DNA of 64,000 nt. It comes from Triticum aestivum (lineage: Eukaryota > Streptophyta > Magnoliopsida > Poales > Poaceae). The DNA is taken from the NCBI RefSeq assembly GCF_018294505.1, contig NC_057795.1:521921184-521985183 (forward strand), written 5' to 3'. Below, one piece after another: positions 22,471-33,699 of the stretch. The notes below the pieces were generated by a model. It worked only from the letters and a program-made list of their open reading frames with translations, had not been told where the DNA came from and did not search any database. Made by a program: the position numbers and the translations under genes. Position 1 is the first letter of the stretch, and each line of letters starts with the position of its first letter.

Positions 22471-22886
22471 TCTAAAACGGTCTTGAGGGTAGTGTACACG
22501 GGCGGTGCTACTATCTTAGTGTAGTATAGCCCTGTGTCAAACGAAGGAAGCCTTTCGATAACATGTTTACCACCTGCATCCCGCTTTGTGATGAGTAGGC
22601 ACTCCTTGCCGTTTTCATCATCGGTCTCAGCATGGAAACCATTAGCGCGGATGTCTCTAAAGCTCAAAAGAGTACGAGTCGACTCCGGGTACAACAACGC
22701 ATCATTAATGATCAAAGTTGTTCCCATAGGGAGTATAATAGTGGCTCGTCCGGAGCCAACTATGTGAGAACCGCAGCCGGCGATTGTCATAATACTTCCC
22801 GGAGATTTTTTAATGGACTCAAAGTACTTAGTTTCTCGTAAAATGGTATGAGTGGTGGCGCTATCGGCAAGGCACGTTTCCTCCAT
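22434..22886 (-). pseudogene. Copia protease region
   Basis: The segment contains CLADSATTHTI, a Copia aspartic-protease active-site block (DSA in place of the usual DSG), followed by YFESIKKSPGSIMTIAG. It runs out of frame into the integrase near 22455. Family members carry this as part of one polyprotein. Confidence 0.8.
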
Positions 22887-22889
22887 TCG

Positions 22890-23130
22890 GGCGCCACACG
22901 CGTTCTAAAATATGACATCTAATTAATGTAATGAGGAAGAAAATACATTAAAGAGAAATGCACACATCTCAGAACATAACATGCTATCATGTATAAATAA
23001 TGGAATAAATGAATAAATGTCATCCAATCGCCAAAGTAAAGAATAAGTTTATGCTCTCATAGAGCTTACAACCAAATCGAATTTATTCAATTTTATTGTA
23101 TGATGGAATCATGATAATCAAAGAGGTATG
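22890..23130 (-). other. AT-rich spacer between Copia gag and protease
   Basis: About 240 bp of strongly AT-rich, stop-dense DNA separates the nucleocapsid part from the protease. It could be an intron that regulates gag versus pol expression, or simply a spacer; I could not choose splice sites with confidence. Confidence 0.4.
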
Positions 23131-24256
23131 CTAAGTGGACTCGGTGAAGAAACCATTCACTTCCGCCGCAATCTCCATACTACTGAGCTGATCCTCCTTA
23201 GAAATCATCTTGGAGGCCGCATCAATGTCTAGTGGCGGCGCCGCCGCCGAGGCGACCATGTGGTCAACCTCCATGGCGACGTGGGCGTCGGTAGAGACCG
23301 CCAAAGCTGCCGCGATGGGCACCACGGGGGTCGCCTCTATGGGCACAGCAGGGGGCATAGCGATCATCACGGGTGCCGTCATGGGCGCCGGTGGTGCTCC
23401 CTCCTGAACCAAGGCGAGGTGCGTCTCACGCGCCTTCCGAGCCTTGTATGCTTCAACGATCTCCGGTGGTGCGCGGCACTGGCGGGAGAAATGCTCCACC
23501 GAGCCACAACGGAAGCAGTCCTGAGGCCGCTGCCCTCCCTTGCCGGCTTGTTCTGCTTAGCCGGGGCAGGAGGGTGAGGGCCCTTCTTCTTGCCCTTGCA
23601 GCCCCTCTTCTTCTGTTGAGGCTTGCGGACTTTGAGAGCATTCACCTCCTAGCGAGAACTTCCCCCAAGTGGTTGCGCGACAAAGTTCTTTTTGAGAACC
23701 TCATCCTGCGCCTCCGCCACCTGGAGACGTCAATCAACTCTGAATACCTCGTGTAGTTCCCCTGGCGGTAGTTCCATGAGGACTGGACCGCGTCGGGGTG
23801 GAAAGTGGATAGGGTTTTCTGAATCTTCTGGGAGTCGATAATCTCAGTACCACACAACCGAAGAGTCGTACAAATCCGGTGCAGAGCCGAATTGTACTCC
23901 CCAACCGTCTTGAAGTCCGCAAACCTCAGACGGATCCACTCTGCCTCTGCACGTGGCTTCACAGTGTACTTCAGCCGCTCAAACCGCTGCTTAAGGGCGG
24001 TCCAGAGGCCAGAAGCACTGCGCTCAGCCATATACTCATCTTTCAGAGTAGGTGACAGGTGATGACGGAGAAAGTACAGAGCCTGCGCATTCTCAGTTTC
24101 GAACTTGGGATCAGTAGCGGCCAGCTGGGCCCCCTTACCGATCGCCCTCAGGAGGGTTTTGCCCTGGAGAAAAATCTCGCAGTCCGAGGACCATGACAGG
24201 TAGTTCAGCCCTGTCTGGGCCAACTCAGCAAACTCCTTGTGGACAATTCCGGCCAT
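23131..24256 (-). pseudogene. Copia gag with zinc knuckle
   Basis: It starts at ATG 24254-24256 (MAGIVHKEFAEL) and matches the UBN2-type Gag (LNYLSWSSD, LYFLRHHLSPTLKDEYM, LWTALKQRFERLK). The frame shifts near 23650. A CCHC zinc knuckle, CFRCGSVEHFSRQC, is encoded near 23470-23515, followed by an Ala/Pro/Val-rich tail ending at 23131. Confidence 0.85.
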
Positions 24257-24271
24257 TTGCGATTTATGCAA

Positions 24272-25696
24272 AAATCATGAGATTACAGCAGGTAATCTTT
24301 TGCACAAAGAGATGTTGATAAACTTATTTAATAAAAAGGACATTCCAATATATAAAACATGCTATTATATGACTTACTAAATGATTAAGAGTGCTAATCA
24401 ATTAATCTACAGCAGTAAAATCATACAATAATATCATGTTACAAAACATAGCATGTTAAGTGCATCTAGTGTGTGAAAACTAGCCCAAAAATTGGATTCC
24501 CGAGGCATTTTTAAGCCCCAAATACGCATTTCCAGCGAAAACAGACAGTTCCAGGGACATATACGCAAAATATTACAGCAGGAATAAAAATTCGCGTAAA
24601 ATCTGGAAACTTCGGGGGCTCAAATGCAAAGAAACACGCGCGCGTGTGCTCTCTGGCATGGTCTAGTGCGCTCGCAGGCCGAAATGGGCCGTCGGCCCGT
24701 GTAGCCAGCCCCACCGCCCTCCCCCCGTTTTCTTTTTTTTATATGGAGGAAAGGAAAAAATGGGACCCGGTCCACAGCAGCCCACTGGGCCGGCTGCTCG
24801 CCAGCTCAGGGGTCGCTAGGGTTTCCTAGCGCCCCAGCGGCGGCGGCGGCACGTACGCACTGCGCGGCCAGGGCAGGCCAGCGCGCGTACTCACGGCGGC
24901 GGCGGCCACGCACGCACGCACGCAGGGCGCGGCCGGGGATGGCCAGCGCTCGCGGCAGCGGCGGCCACTGTTCGCGGCGTCGAGCGCGCGCCAGCAAGGC
25001 GCGGCCATGGAGACGGCCGGCGTGTCGCGGCCTGCAGGGCGCGCGGCCACGGCACGGCCCCGGCGCGGCGCGGCCAGGCCAGCTACGGCGCGCGGCCAGT
25101 GGCGCGGCGCGGCCAGCGGGGCCTGCGGCCACGGCACGGCGGCGGCGACAAGGGCCAAGCTAGCTAGCCCACCGGGCGCATCTACCTTACGCGCACGTGG
25201 AGGCGGCTAGCAGCCGGGACCAGCAGGGCCTACGGCGGCACGAAACGTGCATCAGGCACGGGTATGGCGAGCTGCTTGGGACGGCGACGCCGGTGTCGGG
25301 ATCTCAAAAATATCATCGTGTTCATCGGGAACATCGACGGCGCGTGGCACAGCGGGTGCGTTGCGGCGGTACCGTGATCATCTGGATCGCGATCTGTACC
25401 GACTCCCTATAGTGCGGTCAACAAGTTCCTCTTAGTCCAAGAACATCGACATTGGTCGGGACGTGTTCGTCCGCTCGGTTCTTGGGAGGAAAATCCGCAC
25501 CATATGTAGATCAAATCCGAAAAAGAAACTAACCGCAAAAACGGAATCGCGGTAACGAGAGGAATCCATTTTTTGCAAAGAGTGGAGATCGAATCTTATA
25601 CCTCCGCGGGTCGACGAAAGCCTGCGTGATGCAGGCTTGACGCAGGCTTGACGCAGGCTTGACGGAGAGTTGGTGGAGCGAAGCGTGCTGTTAACG
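24272..25696 (-). other. Copia 5' internal leader
   Basis: Noncoding internal DNA lies between the 5' LTR and gag. The part nearest gag is AT-rich (24272-24500). Next is a very GC-rich block with CGCGGCC-type low-complexity repeats (about 24820-25200). Three 11-bp units GCAGGCTTGAC lie at about 25631-25663. Confidence 0.6.
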
Positions 25697-25999
25697 TGTT
25701 CCGCAACTCCTGCCGGCGAGTCCGGTCCAAGGTTGCGGAGCGAGAGCGAGCGTCGTAGACGAAGTAGTCGAAGTAGTCGTACACGCGAAAGTAAATGACA
25801 CAGAGAGATATGGAGGAGACCAGCTTTATTAATCAATGATCAGGGGTTACAATGATGTCTCCTCCTTGCTTTATATAGGGACTAGGTGGTCTAGGAATAA
25901 GTACCCACATAACGTAAAGTGAGGGAAACGGGAGGGGCTACCCCGTGCGATACGCACGAGGCGCGCCGCCACCATCATGGTGGCCCCGGTTTCCCAACA
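25697..25999 (-). repeat. 5' LTR of the Copia element
   Basis: It has the same 303-bp length and ends as the 3' LTR, with eight differences. It should carry the promoter; a TATATAAAG-like stretch (minus-strand CCCTATATAAAGC) lies at about 25869-25881. Confidence 0.95.
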
Positions 26000-26004
26000 G
26001 AATC

Positions 26005-26363
26005 CTTTGCTCTTGCGCATGCCCCGCCGTTGGTTACTTCTCGCCGTTTTCTGCTTACAAGTTTAGGCTTTATCGAGTGTTCACAGGAACAAGGCGAGGC
26101 GTTCTCTGTGATATTTTTGTCTTCCTGACATTTCTCATGTTTTTTTTTCAAAACGGAGGTAAAAGAATTACCTCATCGATTAATTAAGAAGAAGAGAAGT
26201 GCCCAATTAATTTACGGAAAATTAGGCCAAAACCGATACAAACAACCCAGAAGAGGGCTACTCATAGAGCACGAAGCACCATGAACACATACACTGCCGT
26301 GTTGTGTGACATTTCTCATGTGACCTATTCGTTACGCGAAATCGTGAGACGGGTGAGTTAAAC
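26005..26363. other. Intergenic flank, nothing recognised
   Basis: This lies between the Copia target duplication and the mini-Copia 5' LTR. It is AT-rich, with no ORF of interest. Confidence 0.4.
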
Positions 26364-26541
26364 TGCATCTTGTATAGCTCCATGCATACTGTAGCTCCAT
26401 GTATACTGTAGCTCCATGTATATAGGATCTGTAACACCCTGCCCTGCGTGTGTATTCTCTCGGGCGCCTCCTTCCCTCTCACCCGTATATTAGGCAACAC
26501 ACTCTAATAGATCGAGATCAAGAACAGAACAATTATCTCCA
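26364..26541 (+). repeat. 5' LTR of the mini-Copia
   Basis: 178 bp. It carries one extra 17-bp unit (TACTGTAGCTCCATGTA) compared with the 3' copy, which explains most of the length difference. Confidence 0.75.
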
Positions 26542-26568
26542 ACTTGGTATCAGTCGCCAGGAACCATC

Positions 26569-28029
26569 ATGTCCGACACCCACTCCTCCTCCTCCTCCGC
26601 TGCCATGGGCTCCGCTACTTTGTCGGGCACCAACTCCTCGATGGCGCCGGCCGCCGATACCTCTCAGGCTACTTCCTCTGCCACCGCACCGCCGTTCATC
26701 TTCGGCACAAACCCTACCCTTCTCAGTGGCAGCACCAATGTTGCCGGCTCTCACTTCGCTCCCCTATTCACCTCCTCCTCCCCGGCGCCGCCGGCGCCCA
26801 CTCCTCGCACCACCATCTTCCAGGACTACATCACAAACCACATCAAATTTCTCCTCAACCCTGCCGATCACAATTACCACAAGTGGAAATCTTTCTTTCT
26901 CATGCTGCTCCTCCGCTATGATGTCACCTTCCTCATCGAACACCCTCCTCCCCCTAACGCCACTACTCAATATCTCGAACTCGATGCCCATGTCGTCCTT
27001 TGGATCTAGGCCACCCTTTCCGGCAGCATGGTGGACCATGTCATCAGGGCCACTTCCACCTATGCCCTTTGGAAGAAGATCAAAGACTACTTCCTCGCCA
27101 ATCGCGCCGCTCGCTTCATGATCCTCAACCGGCAGTACCGGAATCACAAGCAGGGTGACCTCTCGGTCGCCGAGTATGCGCGGTGCATGAAACTTCTCAC
27201 CGATGCCCTCGCTGATATCGAGCACGCCGTCACCGAGGTAGATCTCACCACCCAGTTCCTCCATGGCCTCGATAAGCGCATCGAGATGATCCGCGTCGTC
27301 CTCGGCGACCAGGAGCTCCCCTTCGATAGCGTCCTCTCCCGCGTCCTCCTCGCCGAGAAATCCCAGGCTCACCGCGCCACTGAGGAGAGCGCCTCAGCGT
27401 TCGTTCTCTCCGGCGGTGACCGCGGCCAGAGCAGCGGCTCCGGCTCGGGCGCGCGCAGCCCGGGCGATCGCGGCGACCGCATCGGTGAGCACTTCCCGAC
27501 CGCTCCCAGGGTGGTCCTCCCCAGCAGCAGCCGCCCCAACCTGGTCGTAGCCACGGTGATGGCGGTGACCGTGGACGTGGCGACAACGGTGGTTGGGGCG
27601 AGTCTTCTCAGATCCAGCTGCCCTTCCCCCTTCACCGGCTACTTCGCGCCTTATGGCATGGCGCTTCCCTCTCCACGATCGGGTTGGGTGCCCCCGAACG
27701 CCGCTAGCGTCCTCGGTCCGCGCCCCGGCTCGCACGCTCAGGCCTACCCGGTGTACCAGGCTGCTCCTACTCCACCAGCGGCTTACCAGCATCAGCCGCC
27801 ATCGTGGGAACATCTTGCCATGCTCAACGTCGTCTACAGCAACAACGGTTTCCCCTCCAACCCCGCCCCGGAGTGGTACATCGACAGCGGCGCGTCCTCC
27901 CACGTAACAGGCAACCAAGGTAACTTGACCAAATCTAGTTCTTCGTTACAGCATGTACCATCTCGCATAGTCGTTGGCAATGGTCACCACTTACCTGTCA
28001 CAGCCACTAGTTCCACCACCCTCTCCCCC
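26569..28029 (+). pseudogene. Copia gag with truncated protease start
   Basis: It starts at ATG 26569. Gag blocks are YHKWKSFFLMLLLRYDV, ALWKKIKDYFLANRAARFM, QGDLSVAEYARCMKLLTDAL and LHGLDKRIEMIRVVL. One in-frame TAG lies at 27007-27009. A later frame slip near 27540-27600 disturbs a Gly/Arg-rich stretch. The end reads EWYIDSGASSHVTGNQGNL, the protease active-site region, and stops where the 3' LTR begins. No zinc knuckle was found. Confidence 0.85.
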
Positions 28030-28189
28030 TGTATCTTGTATAGCTCCATGCATACTGTAGCTCCATGTATATAGGATTTGTAACGCCCTGTCATGCGTGC
28101 CTATTATCTCGGGCGCCTCTCTCTCTCACCTGTATATTAGGCAACACACTGTAAACAGATCGAGATCAAGGACAGAACAATTCTCTCCA
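28030..28189 (+). repeat. 3' LTR of the mini-Copia
   Basis: 160 bp, TGTATCTTGTATAGC at the start and CTCTCCA at the end. It differs from the 5' copy by substitutions and by lacking one 17-bp unit. Confidence 0.75.
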
Positions 28190-28514
28190 ACTGGGTGAGC
28201 ATTCTCACGCCTTGCCCAACTAAAAGGTTTTTTATGAGAAAAAAAATTAGCGTTCATTCACCTTCTTGTCCAGGTCATGTACACCTTTCTCTGCGGGCAC
28301 ACTACATCTGGCCGGAACCGGCTCCTCTCACGTCCTACAAAGGCAGGGAAGATACAGTGTCCCATTTGCGTAAAATCGTTGAGGCAAGTCATAGAGCTAA
28401 GCATGCACTGTAGCTGGAATAATGCAGCTTCCTACTGTAGATAAACACAATTTCAAATCACTGTTTATGCGCCTGCAGCAAAGCAAAGTCAGGGGACTCT
28501 ACCTCTCCCTTCCT
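28190..28514. other. Spacer, nothing recognised
   Basis: It lies between the mini-Copia 3' LTR and the tail of the LINE fragment. No coding or repeat signal was identified. Confidence 0.4.
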
Positions 28515-28539
28515 CTTTTCTTTTTGAAACAAGGCAAAA

Positions 28540-28865
28540 GATTTGCCATTTTCATTGATTAAGGGAGAAGGTTTAAGACAAATGGCCGCAAAGCGGGAGA
28601 CAAAGAACCACTCTCGCAGCATTACAATACTCAAGTGGGTGGCACCAGCAATAGCCCAAAGTTGAGCCTCGTCTTTTATCTTCGCGACGAGTATCATCAT
28701 CGTAGCGGCGGTGTTACGAAAAACCCTTGCATTATGATCTTTTCATATCTCCCAAGACATAAGCATTAACAAGGAAGCAGTAGCCTTTCTCTGATCTCCA
28801 CGCTCGGTCACGTTTTTCATCCACCATTCTCGAACCGAAGCCTCATTTCGCCAGCACCTCGCCAC
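28540..28865 (-). pseudogene. LINE ORF2 extreme C-terminus
   Basis: It contains MILVAKIKDEAQLWAIAGA, typical of the last residues of wheat LINE ORF2, ahead of a 3' UTR and A-rich end. It was separated from the rest by the inserted solo LTR and contains frame breaks. Confidence 0.75.
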
Positions 28866-30582
28866 TATTGGGGAACGTAGTAATTTCAAAAAATGTCCTA
28901 CGCACACGCAAGATCATGGTGATGTATAGCAACGAGAGGGGATAGTGTCGTCTATGTACCCTTGTAGACCGAAAGCGGAAGCGTTAGAACAACGCGGTTG
29001 ATGTAGTCGTACGTCTTCACGGCCCGACCGATCAAGCACCGAAACTACGACACCTTCGAGTTCTAGCACACGTTCAGCTCGATGACGTCACTCGAACTCC
29101 GATCCAGCCGAGTGTCGAGGGAGAGTTCCGTCAGCACGGCGACGTGGTGACGATCTTGATGTTCTACCGTCGCAGGGCTTCGCCTAAGCACCGCTACAAT
29201 ATTATCGAGGAGGACTATGGTGGAGGGGGGAACCGCACACGGCTAAGAGATCCAAGGATCAATTGTTGTGTCTCCATGGGGTGCCCCCTCCCCCGTATAT
29301 AAAGGAGTAGAGGAGGGGAGGGTCGGCCCTCTCTTGGGCGCGCCATAGGGGAGTCCTACTCCCACCAGGAGTAGGATTCCCCCCTTCCAAGTTGGAGTAG
29401 GAGAAAGGGAAGGGAGAAGGAGAAGGAAGGAAGGGGCGCCCCCCCCCCTAGTCCAATTCGGACCAGTCCATGGGGAGGGGTGCGGCCACCCTTTGAGGCC
29501 TTTCTCTTCTTTCCCGTATGGCCCATTAAGGCCCACTACGAATTCCCGTAACTCTCCAATACTCCGCAAAATACCCGAATCACTCGGAACCTTTCCAAAG
29601 TCCGAATATAGTCGTCCAATATATCGATCTTTACGTCTTGACCATTTCGAGACTCCTCGTCATGTCGCCGATCTCATCCAGGACTCCAAACTACCTTCGG
29701 TACATCAAAACACATAAACTCATAATATAACCGTCATCGAGCTTTAAGCGTGCGGACCCTACGGGTTCGAGAACTACGTAGACATGACCGAGACACGTCT
29801 CCGGTCAATAACCAATAGCGGAACCTGGATGCTCATATTGGCTCCCACATATTCTACGAAGATCTTTATCGGTCAAACCGCATAACAACATACGTTGTTC
29901 CCTTTGTCATCGGTATGTTGCTTGCCCGAGATTCGATCGTCGGTATCTCAATATCTAGTTCAATCTCGTTAACGGCAAGCCTCTTTACTCATTTCGTAAT
30001 ACATCATCCCGCAACTGACTCATTAGTTACAATGCTTGCAAGGCTTATAGTGATGTGCATTACCGAGTGGGCCGAGAGATACCTCTCCTACAATCGGAGT
30101 GACAAATCCTAATCTCGAAATATGCCAACCCAACAAGTACCTTCGGAGACACCTGTAGAGCACCTTTATAATCACCCAGTTACATTGTGACGTTTGGTAG
30201 CAACAAAGTATTCCTCCGGTAAACGGGAGTTGCATAATCTCATAGTCATAGAAACATGTATAAGTCATGAAGAAAGCAATAGCAACATACTAAACGATCA
30301 AGTGCTAAGCTAACGAAACGGGTCAAGTCAATCACATCATTCTCTAATGATGTGATCCCGTTAATCAAATGACAACTCATGTCTATGGCTAGGAAACTTA
30401 ACCATCTTTGATTCAACGAGCTAGTCAAGTAGAGGCATACTAGTGACACTTTGTTTGTCTATGTATTCACACATGTACTAAGTTTCTGGTTAATACAATT
30501 CTAGCATGAATAATAAACATTTATCATGAAATAAGGAAATAAATAATAACTTTATTATTGCCTCTAGGGCATATTTCCTTCA
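28866..30582 (-). repeat. Solo LTR of BARE/WIS/Angela-type Copia
   Basis: A 1717-bp LTR lies on the minus strand, starting TGAAGGAAATATGCCCTAGA and ending CTACGTTCCCCAATA (CA to TA change at the end). Flanks are GCCAC (28861-28865) and ACCAC (30583-30587), a target duplication with one mismatch. No internal retroelement sequence is attached, so it is a solo LTR left by LTR-LTR recombination. Confidence 0.92.
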
Positions 30583-31406
30583 ACCACATCACCATGTAAA
30601 CCAAGCCATGTTACAACCTCGATCCAGACACGCTAGGAGAACCTGCATTAGAAGACAAGGTGTGACATGGTTTCCTGTACTTGCATGGAAAGCGGGCAGA
30701 GGTTGCAGTTCAGCCATCCACGATCCTGCAATCGATCGACCATCCATACTCTGTTTTGAATTATCAACCAAACAAAAAAATTGCATTTTGAGGGGCCTAA
30801 CCCTTTGAAATAGCAGCTGGCTTGATACTTGTCATGTGTCCCGCACATCATATAGGCAGTCGACGCCGAGTATTCTCCATGAGACTTAAACTTCCATAGG
30901 ATAGTATCACACACATCATTGTCGAGAGTAACAGATGATAACTTCTCCCAAAGCAAAGGCAAACTCATGAAATATATTCTACGGTGAGCCCATGGTGGGT
31001 ATCAATCTGACTAGCCCAATAATTGTTGAGGAGAGCTTTTCGGACCGAGGAAGATTTCTTTTTTGAGAGGTCAAATATCTCTAAAGCAATATCTTTAGGT
31101 CTCATGCCGTCGAGCCAAGATGATTCTCAGAACTTCGCCTTACATCCATCTCCAACACTAACCATGGTGGCTACGGCAAAAAGGTCTCTTTTGTCATCAT
31201 TGCATGGTGTCCCCGTCCCAGCCCAAGTCTTGGGGGAGTCAACCCACTCATACCAAAGCCATCGCGGTTGAAGGGCGGTAGAAAACTTCTCAGGGTTGAG
31301 GATGTCCAAACCATCGAAGATCTTGGGCTTACAGATGAATTCCCAGTTGACCTTGCATTTTCCACCGGTCACCTTATCACAACACGCCCAATGATAGGCA
31401 CGGTAC
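30583..31406 (-). pseudogene. LINE ORF2 C-terminal part with zf-RVT domain
   Basis: Two overlapping-frame pieces match the end of a plant non-LTR reverse transcriptase: VTGGKCKVNWEFICKPK (near 31370) and the zinc-binding zf-RVT region (ILWKFKSHGEYSASTAY, GPSKCNFFVWLIIQNRVW, CNLCPLSMQ, HLVF) ending near 30650. Frameshifts separate them. It is not functional. Confidence 0.85.
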
Positions 31407-33538
31407 TGCTACTTCTTGAGATTGCATTGGTTTTTTCCTTGAAGAGGAAAAGGTGATGCAGCAAAGTAGAGATAAGTATTTCCCTCAGCTAAGAACCAAG
31501 GTATCAATCCAGTAGGAGGAACACACAAGTCTCCGATCATAGCACATACACAAACAAACAAATACTTGCACCGAACGCAATAAAGGGGTTGTCAATCCCT
31601 TCACGGTTACTTGCAAGGATGAGATCTGATAGAGATAGGTATAAAAGATAAAAGGTGCAAATAAAGTAAAAGTAAATAAATTGCGGGACGGTATTTTTGG
31701 GTTTTGGGTTTGATAGATCTGAAAATAATATGATAAAAGATAGACCCGGGGCCATAGTTTTCACTAGAGACTTCTCTCTTGAAATAACGCATACGGTAGG
31801 TAAACAAATTACTTTTGAGCAATTGATAGAAAAGCGCAAAGTTATGACGATATCTAAGGCAATGATCATGAATATAGGCATCACGTCCATGACAAGCATC
31901 TACTACTATTACTCCACACATCGACGCTATCCAGCATGCATCTAGTGTATTAAGTTAACAACAACGGAGTAACGCCTTAAGGAAGATGTCATGATGTAGA
32001 GGGATAGATCCAATCAATATGAATAAACCCCACCCTTTTATCCTTAATGGCAACAATAAAAATACGTGCCTCGCTACCCCTTCTGTCACTGAGTGAGGAC
32101 ACCGCCAAATTGAACCCATTACAAAGCACCTCTCCTATTGCAATAAAAATCAATCTAGTTGACCAAACTAAATCAGATCAATATATCGGAGAGAAATACA
32201 AATCTATCTTAATCATGCATAAAAGAGTTCAGAGAAGACTCAAATGATACTCATAGATAATCTGATCATAAATCCATAATTCATCGGATCTTAACAAACG
32301 CACCGAAAAAGAAGATTACATCAAATAGATATCCAAAAACAACAAGGAGAACGTTGTATTGAAGATCAAAGAGAGAGAAGAAGCCATCTAGCTACTAGCT
32401 ATGGACCCGTAGGTTTGGGGTAAGCTACTCACACATCATCGGAAGGACAACAAGGTTGATGTAGAGGTCGTCCGCGATCGAATCCCCCCTCCGACGGAGT
32501 ACTGGAATAGGCCTCCAGATGGGATCTCATGAGGACATAAACTTGCGGCGGCGGAAAAGCATTTTTGCTGTGCCCTATGGTATACGGCGAATATTTGAGT
32601 ATTTATATAGCAAAGATTTGAGCATCAGGGGGGCCACAAGCCTGGGGGGTGCCCCCCCTAGGGCGCGCCTCCAGGGCTTATCACCAACTGGTAGCCCCTC
32701 TGACCCCCTCCCGAAGGTTCCTGGGTGTCTTCTGGTCCAAGACAAATCCTCAAAAAGTTTTGTTCCATTTGGAAAACTTTTGGTATTGATTTTCTGTAGG
32801 AGACAAAAATAAGGAAAAACAACAGCTAGCACTTGGCACTAGGTTAATAGGTTAGTCCCAAAAAATGATATAAAGTAGCATAATAATGCATATAAAACAT
32901 CCAAGATAGATAATATAATAGCACAGAACAATAAAAAATTATAGATACGCTGGACACGTATCAAGCGTCCCCAAGCTTAATTCCTGCTCGTCCTCATGTA
33001 GGTAAATGATAAAAACATAATTTTTGATGTGGAATGCTACCTATCATGTTTATCATGTAATCTTTATTTATGTGACATGAATATTCAGATCCATAAGATT
33101 CAAAATAAAAGTTTAATATTTTTTGACCATGTTAAAATATTGATATAAAAATGGTAATACTTCAATCATACTAAAAAGCAATCATGTCTTCTCAAAACAT
33201 CATGTCTAAAGGAAGTTATCCCTACAAAATCATATAGTCTTGTCATGCTCTATCTTCTTAACACAAAGTATTTATCATGCACAACCCCGATGACAAGCCA
33301 AGCAATTGGTTCATACTTTTTAACGCTCTTAAGCCTTTTCAACTCTTACGCAGTACATGAGCGTGAGCCATGGATATAGAACTACAGGTGGAATAGAATA
33401 TGATGGTGGAGGTTGTGTGGAGAAGACAAAAAAAGGAGAAAGTCTCACATTGACGAGGCTAATCAACGGGCTATGGAGATGCCCATCAACTGATGTCAAT
33501 GCAAGGAGTAGGGATTGCCATGCTACAGATGCACTAGA
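31407..33538 (-). mobile_element. 3' end of a Sabrina-like Gypsy element (LTR plus internal tail)
   Basis: The 3' LTR spans 31407-32963 (1557 bp), starting TGATACGTGTCCAGCG on the minus strand and ending AGAAGTAGCA. Next to it, 32964-33538 is internal sequence including CTTGGGGACGCT, the purine tract. The internal part is cut off at 33539 by another LTR, so gag-pol is absent. It resembles the plus-strand element starting at 60868. The family name is tentative. Confidence 0.8.
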
Positions 33539-33699
33539 TGTTGGAAATATGCCCTAGAGGCAATAATAAAGTGGTTATTATTATATTTCCTTAATCCTGC
33601 TAAAGGTTTATTATTCATGCTATAATTGAACTGATCAAAAACTTAAATACATGTGGGAATACATAAGCAAATACCAAGTCCCTAGTAAGCCTCTACTAG
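33539..33699 (+). repeat. Fragment of a BARE/Angela-type LTR
   Basis: It begins TGTTGGAAATATGCCCTAGA, the conserved start of these LTRs, and matches about 160 bp of it before breaking off into an unrelated LTR at 33700. The remainder of this LTR was not found downstream. Confidence 0.85.

Larger units (their letters stand above)
18734..25999 (-). mobile_element. Complete Ty1/Copia LTR retrotransposon
   Basis: Two 303-bp LTRs enclose gag, protease, integrase, RT and RNase H in Copia order on the minus strand. GAATC flanks both ends (18729-18733 and 26000-26004), a 5-bp target duplication. By eye the LTRs differ at 8 of 303 positions (2.6%), which at 1.3e-8 substitutions per site per year is about one million years. 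Coding is broken by several frameshifts, so it is not autonomous. No tRNA-Met-type primer site is evident next to the 5' LTR. Confidence 0.95.
26364..28189 (+). mobile_element. Gag-only mini-Copia with very short LTRs
   Basis: Two short direct repeats (26364-26541 and 28030-28189) start TG and end CA. They share TCTTGTATAGCTCCATGCAT, CTCGGGCGCCTC and TATATTAGGCAACACACT. TTGGTATCAG follows the first copy at 26544-26553, a Met-tRNA-type primer site. The interior codes only for gag and the first residues of protease, then jumps directly to the 3' repeat. No matching 5-bp target duplication is seen, and the expected purine tract before the 3' LTR is absent. Confidence 0.82.
28515..31406 (-). mobile_element. 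5'-truncated LINE, interrupted by a solo LTR
   Basis: The minus strand carries the 3' part of a plant LINE ORF2 in two blocks, 31406-30583 and 28865-28540, and ends in an A-rich tail (TTTCAAAAAGAAAAG near 28515-28530). The two blocks were contiguous before the solo LTR (28866-30582) inserted. The 5' part is missing where a Gypsy LTR begins at 31407. Confidence 0.85.

Noticed and set aside
27245..27918. Arg/Gly-rich minus-strand ORFs opposite the mini-Copia gag
   Set aside because: Antisense shadows of the gag coding region.
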